From contig JBBCJU010000006.1 of assembly GCA_037190145.1 (NCBI GenBank), positions 62,001 through 126,000 on the forward strand: a stretch of DNA of 64,000 nucleotides, given 5' to 3'. Positions 7,457 through 17,758 of this stretch are shown here, in pieces. Each line of letters begins with the position of its first letter. Position 1 is the stretch's first letter. Source of the DNA: 55-13 sp037190145. GTDB lineage: Bacteria; Armatimonadota; Fimbriimonadia; Fimbriimonadales; Fimbriimonadaceae. The notes under the pieces are model-generated. The model saw only the letters and a program-made list of their open reading frames with translations. It did no database searches and was not told the origin of the DNA. Both the position numbers and the translations under genes were made by a program.

Positions 7457-9413
7457 AGCTCTGCTGATGATTACTCTTCAAAGTAGCGCCTTATTCTTGG
7501 GTGTGTGGGCAGTTTTTAGACTTTGCCCGTCTATTCCTGCGGATTGGAAGGCATGGATCTGGAGACTGGCCTTCCTCAAGCCTTTGCTGAGCTTATTGCC
7601 GTTTGCAGTTGTCACGCTTCATATCCTGCCTGGCGTAGCGGTTGATGGGCAAGGCTCAAACATAAGCTATATCTCCGGAACTGATATATCGTCGGAACTA
7701 GGCTCCGTCCACTCCATAACTTCACCTTCACCACAACCTACCTCGCAGATAAATCCTTTCACCTTGATGTGGATTCTGGGTGCAAGTGCCGTTGGCTTTT
7801 GCGGACTACTGGGACTCAGAAGAGCGTTTGTCGTAGCGAGGTCGGCTTCACCCGTAACGAACCCAACGATTCAGGCGGTGTTGGTTGAACTGATGGACAA
7901 AGCCCAAGTGCCTCCTCCCGTTCACTTGAGGGCATCTCCCAAGGTTCAGAGCGCGATGTTAGTTGGAGGATTTCACTCTACGATCATTCTGCCGCAACAC
8001 GTTCTAAACGAGGAAGTGGCGACTGATTTGAGGATGATGCTGGCGCATGAGGTGGCTCATATAGCTCGGCGAGACTTGACCTGGTTTAGCATCACTTCAG
8101 GAGTTCAGGCCCTTTTCTTTTTTAATCCCATGGTTTGGTTGGCCGCAAGACTGTCTCGACTGGATCACGAATCAGCAACGGATCGATTAGCGGCCCAACT
8201 TGCTGGAGTATCCATTCAGACCTATGCAGACATGCTTTTGCGCGTGACGGTGGCCGCGCGCATTGGGAACGCACCAGGAGTTCTTCCGATGGCTGCTTCC
8301 TACAGAACGATTCACCGGAGATTGGAGGCGATGAAACACTTTAACATGAAACAAAGCGTTTGGCGAAAGTCGGGAATCTGGGTTCTCGCTCTTACTACCT
8401 GTGGGTTACTCCCAACTTATCAATTGGCTCAGGCTCAGGACAAGGCGATTCCGCCCAAGCAAGGGAGTGCGAAAAGTGTCAGTTCCAAAGCAATCAAGCC
8501 TTCGTCGGGCAAGGCGAGTCCAAGCAAATACAAGGTTTGGATGGTCACGAAAGATAAAAAGAAGGCTTGGGTGAATTCTGATAGTAAAGAGCTAGTTGCG
8601 GTCTATGCATGGAATGGCAAGAATTACGTGAAGCTAAAAGACATTACTCGGGCTCAGTTTGAAAAAGAGAGAAAGCAGCTCTTGAAGGAGTCCGCTAAGA
8701 TACGGGGCTCTAAACAGCCAAGCTCAGTTCCTCCAAAGGCAACCACTCAAGGTAAGTCTCCATCTGGGGCCAGCAAGGGAACCAGTGGATCTACTCGAAG
8801 TACAAGCTCCAGTTTGGCAGCACCTTCAAGTCCAAGTGGTTCTGGCTCGAGCATCGGAGTGCGAGGCACAGAATCCCTTGCGCCGACAACCTACGCAACC
8901 CCTAGTAGTCAGAAGGCAAGCACCGATACGGTTAGTATCCAGTTCAACGATCAGGAAGTGAGGGGTGGACTCGATGTGTTGTTGAGGCAAACAGGCAAGG
9001 CCTACGCCATCTCTTCTGACGTAAAGGGTTGGGTTACCTTGGACCTAAACAACGTCTCATTGGAGACCGCCTTAAACAATATAGTGCAGCAGATTAGTGG
9101 TTCTTGGTGGATAGAAAACGGGGTGTATCACATATCGGCGAACCCGAAACCGGGGCGTCAAGCACACAGTGGGGTCACGAAGGCTTCCACGATCTCGGAG
9201 TTGGATTTTCAAGGAACGGATGTCCGAGAAGCCTTGAAGGCCATATCGAATGGAGCGGGCTGGACTTTCCGAATAGATCCGTCCCTTCAAGGGGAGGTGC
9301 ACCTGAAACTAAAAGCTGTGTCCTTTGAAGATGCCATCCAGAAGGTGTTGGATCAGGTGAACGGAACCTATCGTATTGAGGATGGCACCTATATATTCAA
9401 ATCTAAAGCTTAA
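7446..9413 (+). CDS. BlaR1-like M56 metalloprotease with two C-terminal STN-like repeats
   Basis: 655 residues from the ATG at 7446, which has GGAGGGAAGAG upstream. Hydrophobic helices near residues 5-25, 38-58 and 95-115 precede the zinc protease motif HEVAH (201-205), with further hydrophobic segments near 215-235 and 310-330. A long Ser/Pro/Lys-rich linker (about 340-500) follows, then two related modules of about 70 residues (505-573 and 583-652) that look like the secretin/TonB short N-terminal (STN) fold. BlaR1 normally ends in a penicillin-binding sensor, which is absent. The STN pair presumably sits outside the membrane as the sensor. It is coupled to blaI, so a signal-induced protease that destroys the repressor is the expected model. 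Confidence 0.88.
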   Translation: MTPEALLMITLQSSALFLGVWAVFRLCPSIPADWKAWIWRLAFLKPLLSLLPFAVVTLHILPGVAVDGQGSNISYISGTDISSELGSVHSITSPSPQPTSQINPFTLMWILGASAVGFCGLLGLRRAFVVARSASPVTNPTIQAVLVELMDKAQVPPPVHLRASPKVQSAMLVGGFHSTIILPQHVLNEEVATDLRMMLAHEVAHIARRDLTWFSITSGVQALFFFNPMVWLAARLSRLDHESATDRLAAQLAGVSIQTYADMLLRVTVAARIGNAPGVLPMAASYRTIHRRLEAMKHFNMKQSVWRKSGIWVLALTTCGLLPTYQLAQAQDKAIPPKQGSAKSVSSKAIKPSSGKASPSKYKVWMVTKDKKKAWVNSDSKELVAVYAWNGKNYVKLKDITRAQFEKERKQLLKESAKIRGSKQPSSVPPKATTQGKSPSGASKGTSGSTRSTSSSLAAPSSPSGSGSSIGVRGTESLAPTTYATPSSQKASTDTVSIQFNDQEVRGGLDVLLRQTGKAYAISSDVKGWVTLDLNNVSLETALNNIVQQISGSWWIENGVYHISANPKPGRQAHSGVTKASTISELDFQGTDVREALKAISNGAGWTFRIDPSLQGEVHLKLKAVSFEDAIQKVLDQVNGTYRIEDGTYIFKSKA

Positions 9414-9988
9414 GCTTTCCTCGTTCCCGGCTTAACGGCCGGGATGGCGGCCAGCCAGTCTGGAATTTCATCCGGGGCGTAACTTGGATACGCCTCGGCG
9501 TCTGCTTTGAAAGAGGCAAAGGTGGGTAGCCCCAGATCGACCGCCTTTGGAGAACGATTGATGAGGACAGCGTAGGCCACTGGATCTCCACCCGCTTCAA
9601 TAATCGCGTCTCGACTCTCAAGAAGGGAAGTGCCGGTGGTCAAAACATCGTCAACAACCAGAACTTTGACCCCCGCTGGGATGGTTCGTCCTCGCCTCAA
9701 AGTCTTCTTCCCATCTTCGCTCTCTATATATATAGTAGGCAAGCCCATTTGACGACCGACTTCGAAGGCGATGATGATGCCTCCCGTGGTGGGGCCGGCG
9801 ACCATTTGAATGCCTGCATCTTTGTAGTGCTCGGCAACCTCTTTCGCAAGAGCAGAAAGAACATCAGGCCGTTCTAAGACTCGGAACTTTTCAAAGTAAG
9901 TATCAGAGTGGCGTCCACTGGTGAATATAAAGTGGCCGCGGAGGATGGCGCCAGATTCTTCAAGAAGCTTTGCAAGGTCGACTGACAT
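9410..9988 (-). CDS. pyrE: Orotate phosphoribosyltransferase
   Basis: Transfers the phosphoribosyl group of PRPP to orotate, the fifth step of UMP synthesis. The PRPP-binding loop VLVVDDVLTTGTS is clear, and GRHSDTYFEKFRVLE near residue 25 is the orotate-site region. The 192-residue length is normal. I placed the start at the ATG complementary to 9986-9988, where homology begins. A TAAATT hexamer 8 nt upstream may be its -10. The 3-prime end overlaps the convergent M56 gene by 4 nt. It is divergent from the transaldolase gene with only 49 nt between starts. No other pyr gene is nearby. Confidence 0.95.
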   Translation of the reverse strand: MSVDLAKLLEESGAILRGHFIFTSGRHSDTYFEKFRVLERPDVLSALAKEVAEHYKDAGIQMVAGPTTGGIIIAFEVGRQMGLPTIYIESEDGKKTLRRGRTIPAGVKVLVVDDVLTTGTSLLESRDAIIEAGGDPVAYAVLINRSPKAVDLGLPTFASFKADAEAYPSYAPDEIPDWLAAIPAVKPGTRKA

Positions 9989-10017
9989 GGATTTTGAATT
10001 TACCTTGAGGGAAGTTG

Positions 10018-10035
10018 AGTCAAGTAAACTTGACT
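10018..10035. promoter_or_regulatory. Palindrome between pyrE and transaldolase
   Basis: AGTCAAG-TAAA-CTTGACT is a perfect 7-bp inverted repeat that ends 2 nt before the transaldolase ATG. It lies in the 49-nt divergent gap, so it could be an operator for either gene or a hairpin that masks the transaldolase start. Confidence 0.5.
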
Positions 10036-10037
10036 TG

Positions 10038-10700
10038 ATGAAGCTATTCGTAGATACCGGAGACGTTGAAGAGGTACGCCAGGCAGCAGAGTGGGGAGTT
10101 TTGGACGGTGTGACCACCAACCCTACGCTTATTGCAAAGTCAGGCAAGGGGTTCCGAGAAACGGTTCTGAAGATTTGCGAACTGGTTCCCAACGGTGATA
10201 TCAGTGCGGAAGTGGTGGCGACCAACTACGACGATATGTTGAAAGAGGCATTGGAGATTTCCAGCTGGCATCCCCAGATTGTTGTAAAGGTTCCGCTTAT
10301 TGAGCCTGGGATCCGGTTGGTTTCTACTTTGGCAGACAAGGGCATCAAGACAAACGTGACTCTAGTCTTCAGTGTCTCTCAAGCGTTGATGGCAGCTAAG
10401 GCGGGCGCTACCTACATATCTAACTTTGTGGGTCGCGTCGATGACCTGAGCGATGACGGGATGGTTGCGGTGCAGCATACGGTGCAGATGGTTCATGAAT
10501 ACGGGTTTGACTCAGAAGTTCTAGTGGCCTCCGTTCGGCACCCTCTTCACGTGGTTCAGGCTATTCAGGCCGGGGCGCACGTTTCTACAATGCCCTTTAA
10601 GATCATGCAGATGTTGTTCAAGCATCCTTTGACGGATTCTGGTTTGAAGCGTTTCTTAGATGACTGGAATCAGGCAGGCTTGAGCATCTTCGAAAAGTAA
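10038..10700 (+). CDS. tal: Transaldolase / fructose-6-phosphate aldolase-like protein (TalC/FSA type)
   Basis: A 220-residue TIM-barrel aldolase of the small transaldolase class. It begins MKLFVDTGDVEEV, has TTNPTLI near residue 26, and the Schiff-base lysine in VVKVPL is K84. It either transfers dihydroxyacetone in the pentose phosphate pathway or cleaves fructose 6-phosphate; sequence alone does not separate these. Earlier in-frame starts (9921, 9987) would overlap pyrE and are not conserved. No clear Shine-Dalgarno is visible at 10038. A strong terminator follows. Confidence 0.92.
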   Translation: MKLFVDTGDVEEVRQAAEWGVLDGVTTNPTLIAKSGKGFRETVLKICELVPNGDISAEVVATNYDDMLKEALEISSWHPQIVVKVPLIEPGIRLVSTLADKGIKTNVTLVFSVSQALMAAKAGATYISNFVGRVDDLSDDGMVAVQHTVQMVHEYGFDSEVLVASVRHPLHVVQAIQAGAHVSTMPFKIMQMLFKHPLTDSGLKRFLDDWNQAGLSIFEK

Positions 10701-10724
10701 GCAGCAAGCTATCTTAAAAGTGAG

Positions 10725-10762
10725 TGCCCTGTAGATCTCCGCGATCTGCAGGGCATTTTTGT
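10725..10762 (+). terminator. Rho-independent terminator after tal
   Basis: A 13-bp stem (TGCCCTGTAGATC with GATCTGCAGGGCA, one G-T pair) is followed by a T run at 10755-10760. Confidence 0.88.
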
Positions 10763-10800
10763 TTTGAGATTCAAGCGATGAGCGGTAATCTCGATTTAAT

Positions 10801-11277
10801 ATGCGTTACCTCGACCAACTTGTTAAGCAAACCCAAAAGGCAGTGGATGATATATGTCGATCAGCTGAAGCTGTACCCGCAGATAAAGTAGATTGGTCTC
10901 CCGGCGAGGCTGCTCGGTCTGCACTTAACCAAATGCAGGAGGTTGCTGCCCAGGCTCAGTGGTTCTTGCCTGTGATCCAGGAGCGGAAGGTGCCTGACTT
11001 TGATCGGCATGCAATCGAAGAATCTAAGCGACTTCGGGAATCCTATGACTCCATCGCGAAATGCGCTGAAGCCGCACGAGCTACGACTGTCCTACTGTGC
11101 CAAGCCATTGCAGACTTCCCGGAAGACAAGCTAGATGAAGAAGTGACTCTTCCTTTTGGGGGAGGGATGACGATGACGATGGGAGATGTTTTGGGTCTTC
11201 CTTACTGGAACATGGTCTACCACCTTGGTCAAGTGAACCAAATCCAGCTGATGCTTGGCGATCGAGACATGCACTAG
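10801..11277 (+). CDS. DinB-like four-helix bundle protein
   Basis: 158 residues, all helical by pattern. The C-terminal YHLGQVNQIQLMLGD matches the end of DinB/DUF664 family proteins (bacillithiol or metal-dependent transferase fold). The first of the three metal-binding His normally found in helix 2 appears to be replaced (NQMQEVAAQ), so metal binding may be altered. A TAATCT hexamer 9 nt before the ATG suggests a very short leader. It lies between two terminators, so it is monocistronic. Substrate unknown. Confidence 0.75.
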   Translation: MRYLDQLVKQTQKAVDDICRSAEAVPADKVDWSPGEAARSALNQMQEVAAQAQWFLPVIQERKVPDFDRHAIEESKRLRESYDSIAKCAEAARATTVLLCQAIADFPEDKLDEEVTLPFGGGMTMTMGDVLGLPYWNMVYHLGQVNQIQLMLGDRDMH

Positions 11278-11301
11278 GAAGGCGTCTTTGGTAGTAGAGA
11301 T

Positions 11302-11334
11302 GGGGGTCCGGGACTTATCCTAGGACCCCCTTTT
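11302..11334 (+). terminator. Rho-independent terminator after the DinB-like gene
   Basis: GGGGGTCC (11302-11309) pairs with GGACCCCC (11323-11330), followed by TTTT. Confidence 0.85.
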
Positions 11335-11541
11335 CACTTTTTTAAGAGAATATTTGAAAAGTTTCTGACTCTCTTAGGAAACCCCTGAAATAGCGCTTGT
11401 AAGCGTGTTTGAGCAGGTTCCTTGTAAGGATAAGCGTGTAAACCTACTCAAGGTAGGTATTGATGCCGGATATATACAGACGTTACTGAGTTTCTGTAAG
11501 CTTCATTCCGAGAAGAAATCTAGAAAAAACCTAAAGAAGCC
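11335..11541 (+). other. Region upstream of the rRNA promoter, no gene
   Basis: About 200 nt without an open frame I would call. TTGAGCAGGTT (11409-11419) can pair with AACCTACTCAA (11441-11451) with one mismatch. An A-rich block just before 11541 may act as an UP element. No 16S rRNA or tRNA sequence is present here. Confidence 0.6.
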
Positions 11542-11570
11542 TTGACAATGGATAGGCTCGCTGGTATCAT
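11542..11570 (+). promoter_or_regulatory. Strong sigma-70 type rRNA promoter
   Basis: TTGACA (11542-11547) and TATCAT (11565-11570) are separated by exactly 17 nt, with an A-rich tract directly upstream. It is the best promoter match I saw in the window and drives the 23S-5S unit by itself. Confidence 0.88.
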
Positions 11571-11613
11571 CTTCTCTTGTCGCCGGGTCAAACAGACAAG
11601 CGAACTGAGAAAG

Positions 11614-11626
11614 AGTTCTTTGAAAA
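11614..11626 (+). promoter_or_regulatory. boxA-like antitermination element
   Basis: AGTTCTTTGAAAA about 45 nt into the rRNA leader resembles the boxA sequences that recruit NusB/NusE in other bacteria. Confidence 0.65.
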
Positions 11627-11633
11627 TCGAATA

Positions 11634-11677
11634 GTGGTTTGAAGAAATATGCATCGAGCACTCGATAAAGCTGCGAG
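11634..11677 (+). other. 23S processing stem, 5-prime arm
   Basis: This 44-nt segment pairs with 14624-14667 over nearly its whole length. The outer part GAAGAAATATGC pairs with GCATATTTCTTC and the inner part AGCTGCGAG with CTCGCAGTT. It brackets the 23S gene exactly, as an RNase III processing stalk would. Confidence 0.82.
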
Positions 11678-11681
11678 TCAA

Positions 11682-14623
<2,942 letters not shown>

Positions 14624-14667
14624 CTCGCAGTTTTATTGAGTGTTTGACGCATATTTCTTCAAGCCAC
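14624..14667 (+). other. 23S processing stem, 3-prime arm
   Basis: Complement of the 5-prime arm at 11634-11677; it starts at the 23S 3-prime end and ends about 35 nt before the 5S gene. Confidence 0.82.
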
Positions 14668-14703
14668 TGGCCGATTTTCTAAGCGCTCTGCGCTCTAGAT
14701 TTT

Positions 14704-14820
14704 CGGGTGACCATAGCGAGAAGGAAACACCCGTTCCCATTCCGAACACGGCAGTTAAGCTTCTCAGCGGCGGAAGTACTTGGAGGGCAGCCTCCCGGCA
14801 GATAAGCACGTTGCCCGGAT
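14704..14820 (+). rRNA. rrf: 5S ribosomal RNA
   Basis: Contains the conserved CCCATTCCGAACACGG loop and AGTTAAGC segment. The terminal helix is formed by CGGGTGA at the 5-prime end and TTGCCCG at the 3-prime end. Length is about 117 nt. The ends are estimated from that helix. It lies 80 nt after the 23S and is followed by a terminator. Confidence 0.93.
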
Positions 14821-14835
14821 GAAAATTCGGAAAGA

Positions 14836-14862
14836 CCCCACTGTAATAGGTGGGGTTTTTTT
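14836..14862 (+). terminator. Terminator of the 23S-5S operon
   Basis: CCCCAC (14836-14841) pairs with GTGGGG (14850-14855), followed by seven T. Confidence 0.92.
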
Positions 14863-15225
14863 GTTTGTCATAAGGTCATTTTCGGTAGCTTTACCAAGCT
14901 AAGAGGGTCAATGTGCTTAACGTATACATAGGTAATGGTCCGGAGGATGACCCATTTTGTATTGATAGCGGTTCTTAGTGAAGGTGCAGTGCTGAATTGC
15001 AGAGGAACAGCTTTTGATCCTATTACTGAAAGGATCATAAGGAAGAAGACTTAGATGGGGCGATGCTTCGTTTACAAGACAGGATGGAGTCGGTGATTAT
15101 CGTTAGTTCTTGACGATGTTAGAGGCCGCAGATTCGAGGCGGCCTTACTACTTACCTACTGTTTTCGATTGGAAGGCGAGTCGTCGGTTTGAGACTCCCG
15201 AGCAGGACCCAATGTAGGATTGGTT
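14863..15225. other. Intergenic region after the rRNA operon, no gene seen
   Basis: About 360 nt without a supportable open frame. A GGCCGC/GCGGCC hairpin (15124-15145) may terminate the convergent GH32 gene, although it lacks a clear T run on the minus strand. Confidence 0.5.
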
Positions 15226-16560
15226 TTATCGCATTGAAGGCTTCAGTTCCCAAACCTTAAGATTCTTGCCTCCTACAAGCCTCACCTTATCTACTGGTTC
15301 AGTAGGGACGAAGCAAAACGGCATGGATACGAGCCCGGAATCGGCAAAGATTTCAAGCGACGTTCGATCTCTAAAGACAACAATGTCTATTGTCTCCTTC
15401 AAGCCTGGAGCTTGAACTTTGCGCCCCAAACATTCAATCGTCTTTGTCCCTGCGTTGAACCGAATTTCATGTTCACCGATTTTAAGAGAAGCATCACTTC
15501 TCGCACTGAAAGTTGCGCGAACCTCTAACAAATCTGAGGTGGTCGTAATCTCGCCTGCCTTTGCAGCACCCAAATCCTTTTTGCGAAGCTTGGATGTTTC
15601 TTGTACTGGAAGGATCGAGATGCGGGGACCATATGGAGTTGAGATAAGTTTTAACTCCAAAGGCAATGTCATCTGTTGATTGAAGGGCATGCCTGGGTAG
15701 TTACCGCCTCTCATCCATGAGATTTGAATTCGTCTACCTCTTGGTGCGTCAGAGTAAGTCTGTGCAGCATAAGCGTGAGGTCCGTGGTTAGAATCTAGTG
15801 AATCTGTCTCGGGTTTGAAGACATAGCCATCAAAGCTGCCGAGTCGATACTTGCCTGCGGCGCCCCAGAACACCCACTTTTTATTATTTGCATTGCCATC
15901 TATGGGTAATTCAAAAAGGTCAGGGCATTCGCCATCACCTGGAATGGAGATGTTGCCTGCTCTGGCCCAAGAGATTAGGTTGTGAGATCGGAAAATGGTG
16001 AATCGGTCATGGTCCAAATATAGAGCCATAACCCAGTTCTTTGTGGGTTCGTGCCAGAAGACTTTCGGGTCGCGGTTCTCAGCTTCTATGTGCCCGATGA
16101 TGGGATTGTCTGCAAGCTTGCTGAACGTACGCCCATCGGTTGAGTAAGCCAAGGCTTGTGTAAAGGGTTTCCCCTTACTCATGGCGTTTTTGCCGCCTGC
16201 CGCAGTGTAAAGCATCACCATGGGTGGATTTTCTTTGGTTCCCAAGCCGGAAGTATTCTTCCAGTCCACCACCGCTGAGCCACTGTACATTGTCCCCATT
16301 TCGTCGGGGGTCAGGGCATTGGGAAGGTGCTTCCAATGAAGCAAATCCTTACTCACCGCATGTCCCCAGGTCATATTCCCCCACTCAGTCCCAAATGGAT
16401 TGTGCTGGTAGAACAAGTGATACTCGCCCTTGTAATAGACCAGCCCGTTTGGATCGTTTAACCAGCCTTTCGGAGCCGTGAAGTGGAATTGAGGCCGCAG
16501 CTTCTCATTGAAATCTGAGGTTTGATTAGACATGACAATCGCGATCGCAAGGCTGATCAT
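15226..16560 (-). CDS. Glycoside hydrolase family 32 (levanase/beta-fructosidase-like)
   Basis: Hydrolyses beta-fructosidic bonds in sucrose, levan or inulin. WLNDPNG carries the nucleophile Asp, ENRDPKVFW holds the transition-state Asp, and DGECPDLFEL the acid/base Glu. This gives a five-bladed propeller with a C-terminal beta-sandwich module, complete at about 444 residues. Start choices are a TTG at 16572, ATG at 16560 or ATG at 16533. The GGAGGG directly in front of 16560 is too close to be ideal. The short hydrophobic N-terminus (MISLAIAIVM) resembles the brief export signals of other proteins here, so it may be secreted. Monocistronic and divergent from a GNAT gene. Confidence 0.93.
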   Translation of the reverse strand: MISLAIAIVMSNQTSDFNEKLRPQFHFTAPKGWLNDPNGLVYYKGEYHLFYQHNPFGTEWGNMTWGHAVSKDLLHWKHLPNALTPDEMGTMYSGSAVVDWKNTSGLGTKENPPMVMLYTAAGGKNAMSKGKPFTQALAYSTDGRTFSKLADNPIIGHIEAENRDPKVFWHEPTKNWVMALYLDHDRFTIFRSHNLISWARAGNISIPGDGECPDLFELPIDGNANNKKWVFWGAAGKYRLGSFDGYVFKPETDSLDSNHGPHAYAAQTYSDAPRGRRIQISWMRGGNYPGMPFNQQMTLPLELKLISTPYGPRISILPVQETSKLRKKDLGAAKAGEITTTSDLLEVRATFSARSDASLKIGEHEIRFNAGTKTIECLGRKVQAPGLKETIDIVVFRDRTSLEIFADSGLVSMPFCFVPTEPVDKVRLVGGKNLKVWELKPSMR

Positions 16561-16652
16561 CCCTCCATTCAACCCTAAACAAGCTGTAGGTGCAACACAC
16601 CAGTGACGCTATTCGCTACTAATCACATTGTGAAGAACTCATACTATGGAGC

Positions 16653-17225
16653 ATGACTCGGATGTCCGGTGAGAAATACTGTCTGAGAGATTGGACTGAA
16701 GCGGATCTCACCCCCTATCGCAATTGGCTCCGCCCAGGCAATGAGTGGGAAAAAACGGATGCTCCTTACTATCCCCCTTTTACTCCTGATGAGGCGGACG
16801 AGCACGTGGCCAATTTTCTGGCCGTCAATAATGACGATAGCCAAGTTCCTTTAAGGCTTGCGATCTCCCCCATCGACTCCCGGGAACTGATTGGCAGCGT
16901 TAGCCGCTACTGGATTAGCCAAGAAACCCATTGGATGGCTGCAGGGATCGCCATCTTTGATCCCCAGTATTGGGGCAAGGGTGTTGGTAGTGAGGCGCTC
17001 ACGTTATGGACTGATTTCTTATTTGATGCCATGCCGGAACTGGTCCGACTAGATCTCCAGACCTGGTCAGGAAATACTGGCATGATGAAGCTGGCCGAGA
17101 AGCTAGGATTTCAGCAAGAAGCCAGATACCGCAATGCAAGGATCGTAAATGGAGAGTATTACGACGCCATCGGTTATGGCGTTCTTCGAGAAGAGTGGGT
17201 AAGCATGCATTGGGAGCGTGACTAA
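16653..17225 (+). CDS. GNAT family N-acetyltransferase (RimJ/RimL-like)
   Basis: 190 residues. The acetyl-CoA binding stretch is seen as DPQYWGKGVGSEALTLW, and the substrate-side strand LDLQTWSGNTGMMKLAEKLG is typical of the RimJ/RimL subgroup. A TACTAT hexamer ends 5 nt before the ATG and a GGAG overlaps that spacer, so the mRNA is probably leaderless or nearly so. The acceptor is unknown. It is divergent from the GH32 gene. Confidence 0.88.
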   Translation: MTRMSGEKYCLRDWTEADLTPYRNWLRPGNEWEKTDAPYYPPFTPDEADEHVANFLAVNNDDSQVPLRLAISPIDSRELIGSVSRYWISQETHWMAAGIAIFDPQYWGKGVGSEALTLWTDFLFDAMPELVRLDLQTWSGNTGMMKLAEKLGFQQEARYRNARIVNGEYYDAIGYGVLREEWVSMHWERD

Positions 17226-17248
17226 GCTTCGCATTGAGAGGGTGAATG

Positions 17249-17261
17249 CCTTATAATAAGG
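17249..17261 (+). promoter_or_regulatory. hicB promoter with overlapping palindrome
   Basis: CCTTAT-A-ATAAGG is an odd-centred palindrome that contains the -10 hexamer TATAAT (17252-17257), 7 nt before the hicB ATG. It could be an autoregulatory operator. Confidence 0.55.
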
Positions 17262-17264
17262 TAG

Positions 17265-17492
17265 ATGGATCAGCAGATCACGATCATTTTTGAGATTGGA
17301 GAACAAGGCTGGTGGGTAGCTTCTATTCCGGAGGTTCCTGGTGCTGTATCTCAAGGGCGAACAAAGGAAGAAGCCCGGGAGATGGTGCTCGACGCGTTAC
17401 GAGAGCTTTCGTTGGCTCGTCTTGAGCTAGCAAAAAAGAACCTCGCTCCTTCCGCACAAGTTGAGAGCTTTCACTACCAGTTAGCTAGTTGA
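17265..17492 (+). CDS. hicB: HicB family antitoxin
   Basis: 75 residues with the HicB partial RNase-H-like fold: strand WWVASIPEVPGAVSQG, then TKEEAREMVLDALRE. Such proteins neutralise HicA mRNA interferase by direct binding. This version stops before the C-terminal HTH or RHH module many HicB antitoxins have, so it may not bind DNA itself. A hicA gene on the opposite strand meets it tail to tail with an 8-nt overlap, which is not the usual co-directional order. Confidence 0.85.
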   Translation: MDQQITIIFEIGEQGWWVASIPEVPGAVSQGRTKEEAREMVLDALRELSLARLELAKKNLAPSAQVESFHYQLAS

Positions 17493-17673
17493 TCGCTGGT
17501 ATATCCAAGTCCTTGCATATACGCTTTGCAGTCCATGTATCAACTTCGTTATGCCGAGGAACTGCCGAGGTTTTGCTATTTACTACATTGATGTAAACGG
17601 AGTGCCTACCACCTTCGCGAAGAAGTTCACAGTTATTTTGTCGTAGGTGCCTGACAAACTCGCTCCTCTTCAC
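17485..17673 (-). CDS. hicA: HicA family mRNA interferase toxin
   Basis: 62 residues with the compact HicA double-stranded-RNA-binding-like fold. GGRHSVYIN holds the catalytic His, and PRHNEVDTWTAKRICKDLDI is the usual C-terminal helix segment. It starts with GTG; TACAAT ends exactly 6 nt upstream, indicating a leaderless transcript. The gene lies on the opposite strand to hicB and their stop codons overlap. The only promoter seen for hicA is separate from that of hicB, so the pair would not be made from one mRNA. Confidence 0.85.
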   Translation of the reverse strand: MKRSEFVRHLRQNNCELLREGGRHSVYINVVNSKTSAVPRHNEVDTWTAKRICKDLDIPAIN

Positions 17674-17679
17674 GCTCCA

Positions 17680-17685
17680 ATTGTA
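17680..17685 (-). promoter_or_regulatory. Leaderless -10 of hicA
   Basis: TACAAT read on the minus strand, 6 nt before the GTG start. Confidence 0.6.
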
Positions 17686-17692
17686 ACACGAT

Positions 17693-17731
17693 GTCGGTGG
17701 TTCTTATGTCACTAATATAAGAACCACCGAC
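17693..17731. repeat. Perfect 15-bp inverted repeat between aqpZ and hicA
   Basis: GTCGGTGGTTCTTAT (17693-17707) and its exact complement (17717-17731) are separated by 9 nt. On the minus strand it lies after the aquaporin stop and just upstream of the hicA -10. It could terminate aqpZ or act as an operator over the hicA promoter. No T run follows on either strand. Confidence 0.75.
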
Positions 17732-17758
17732 CTATGACGAAAGTGAAGGAATGGTGAG

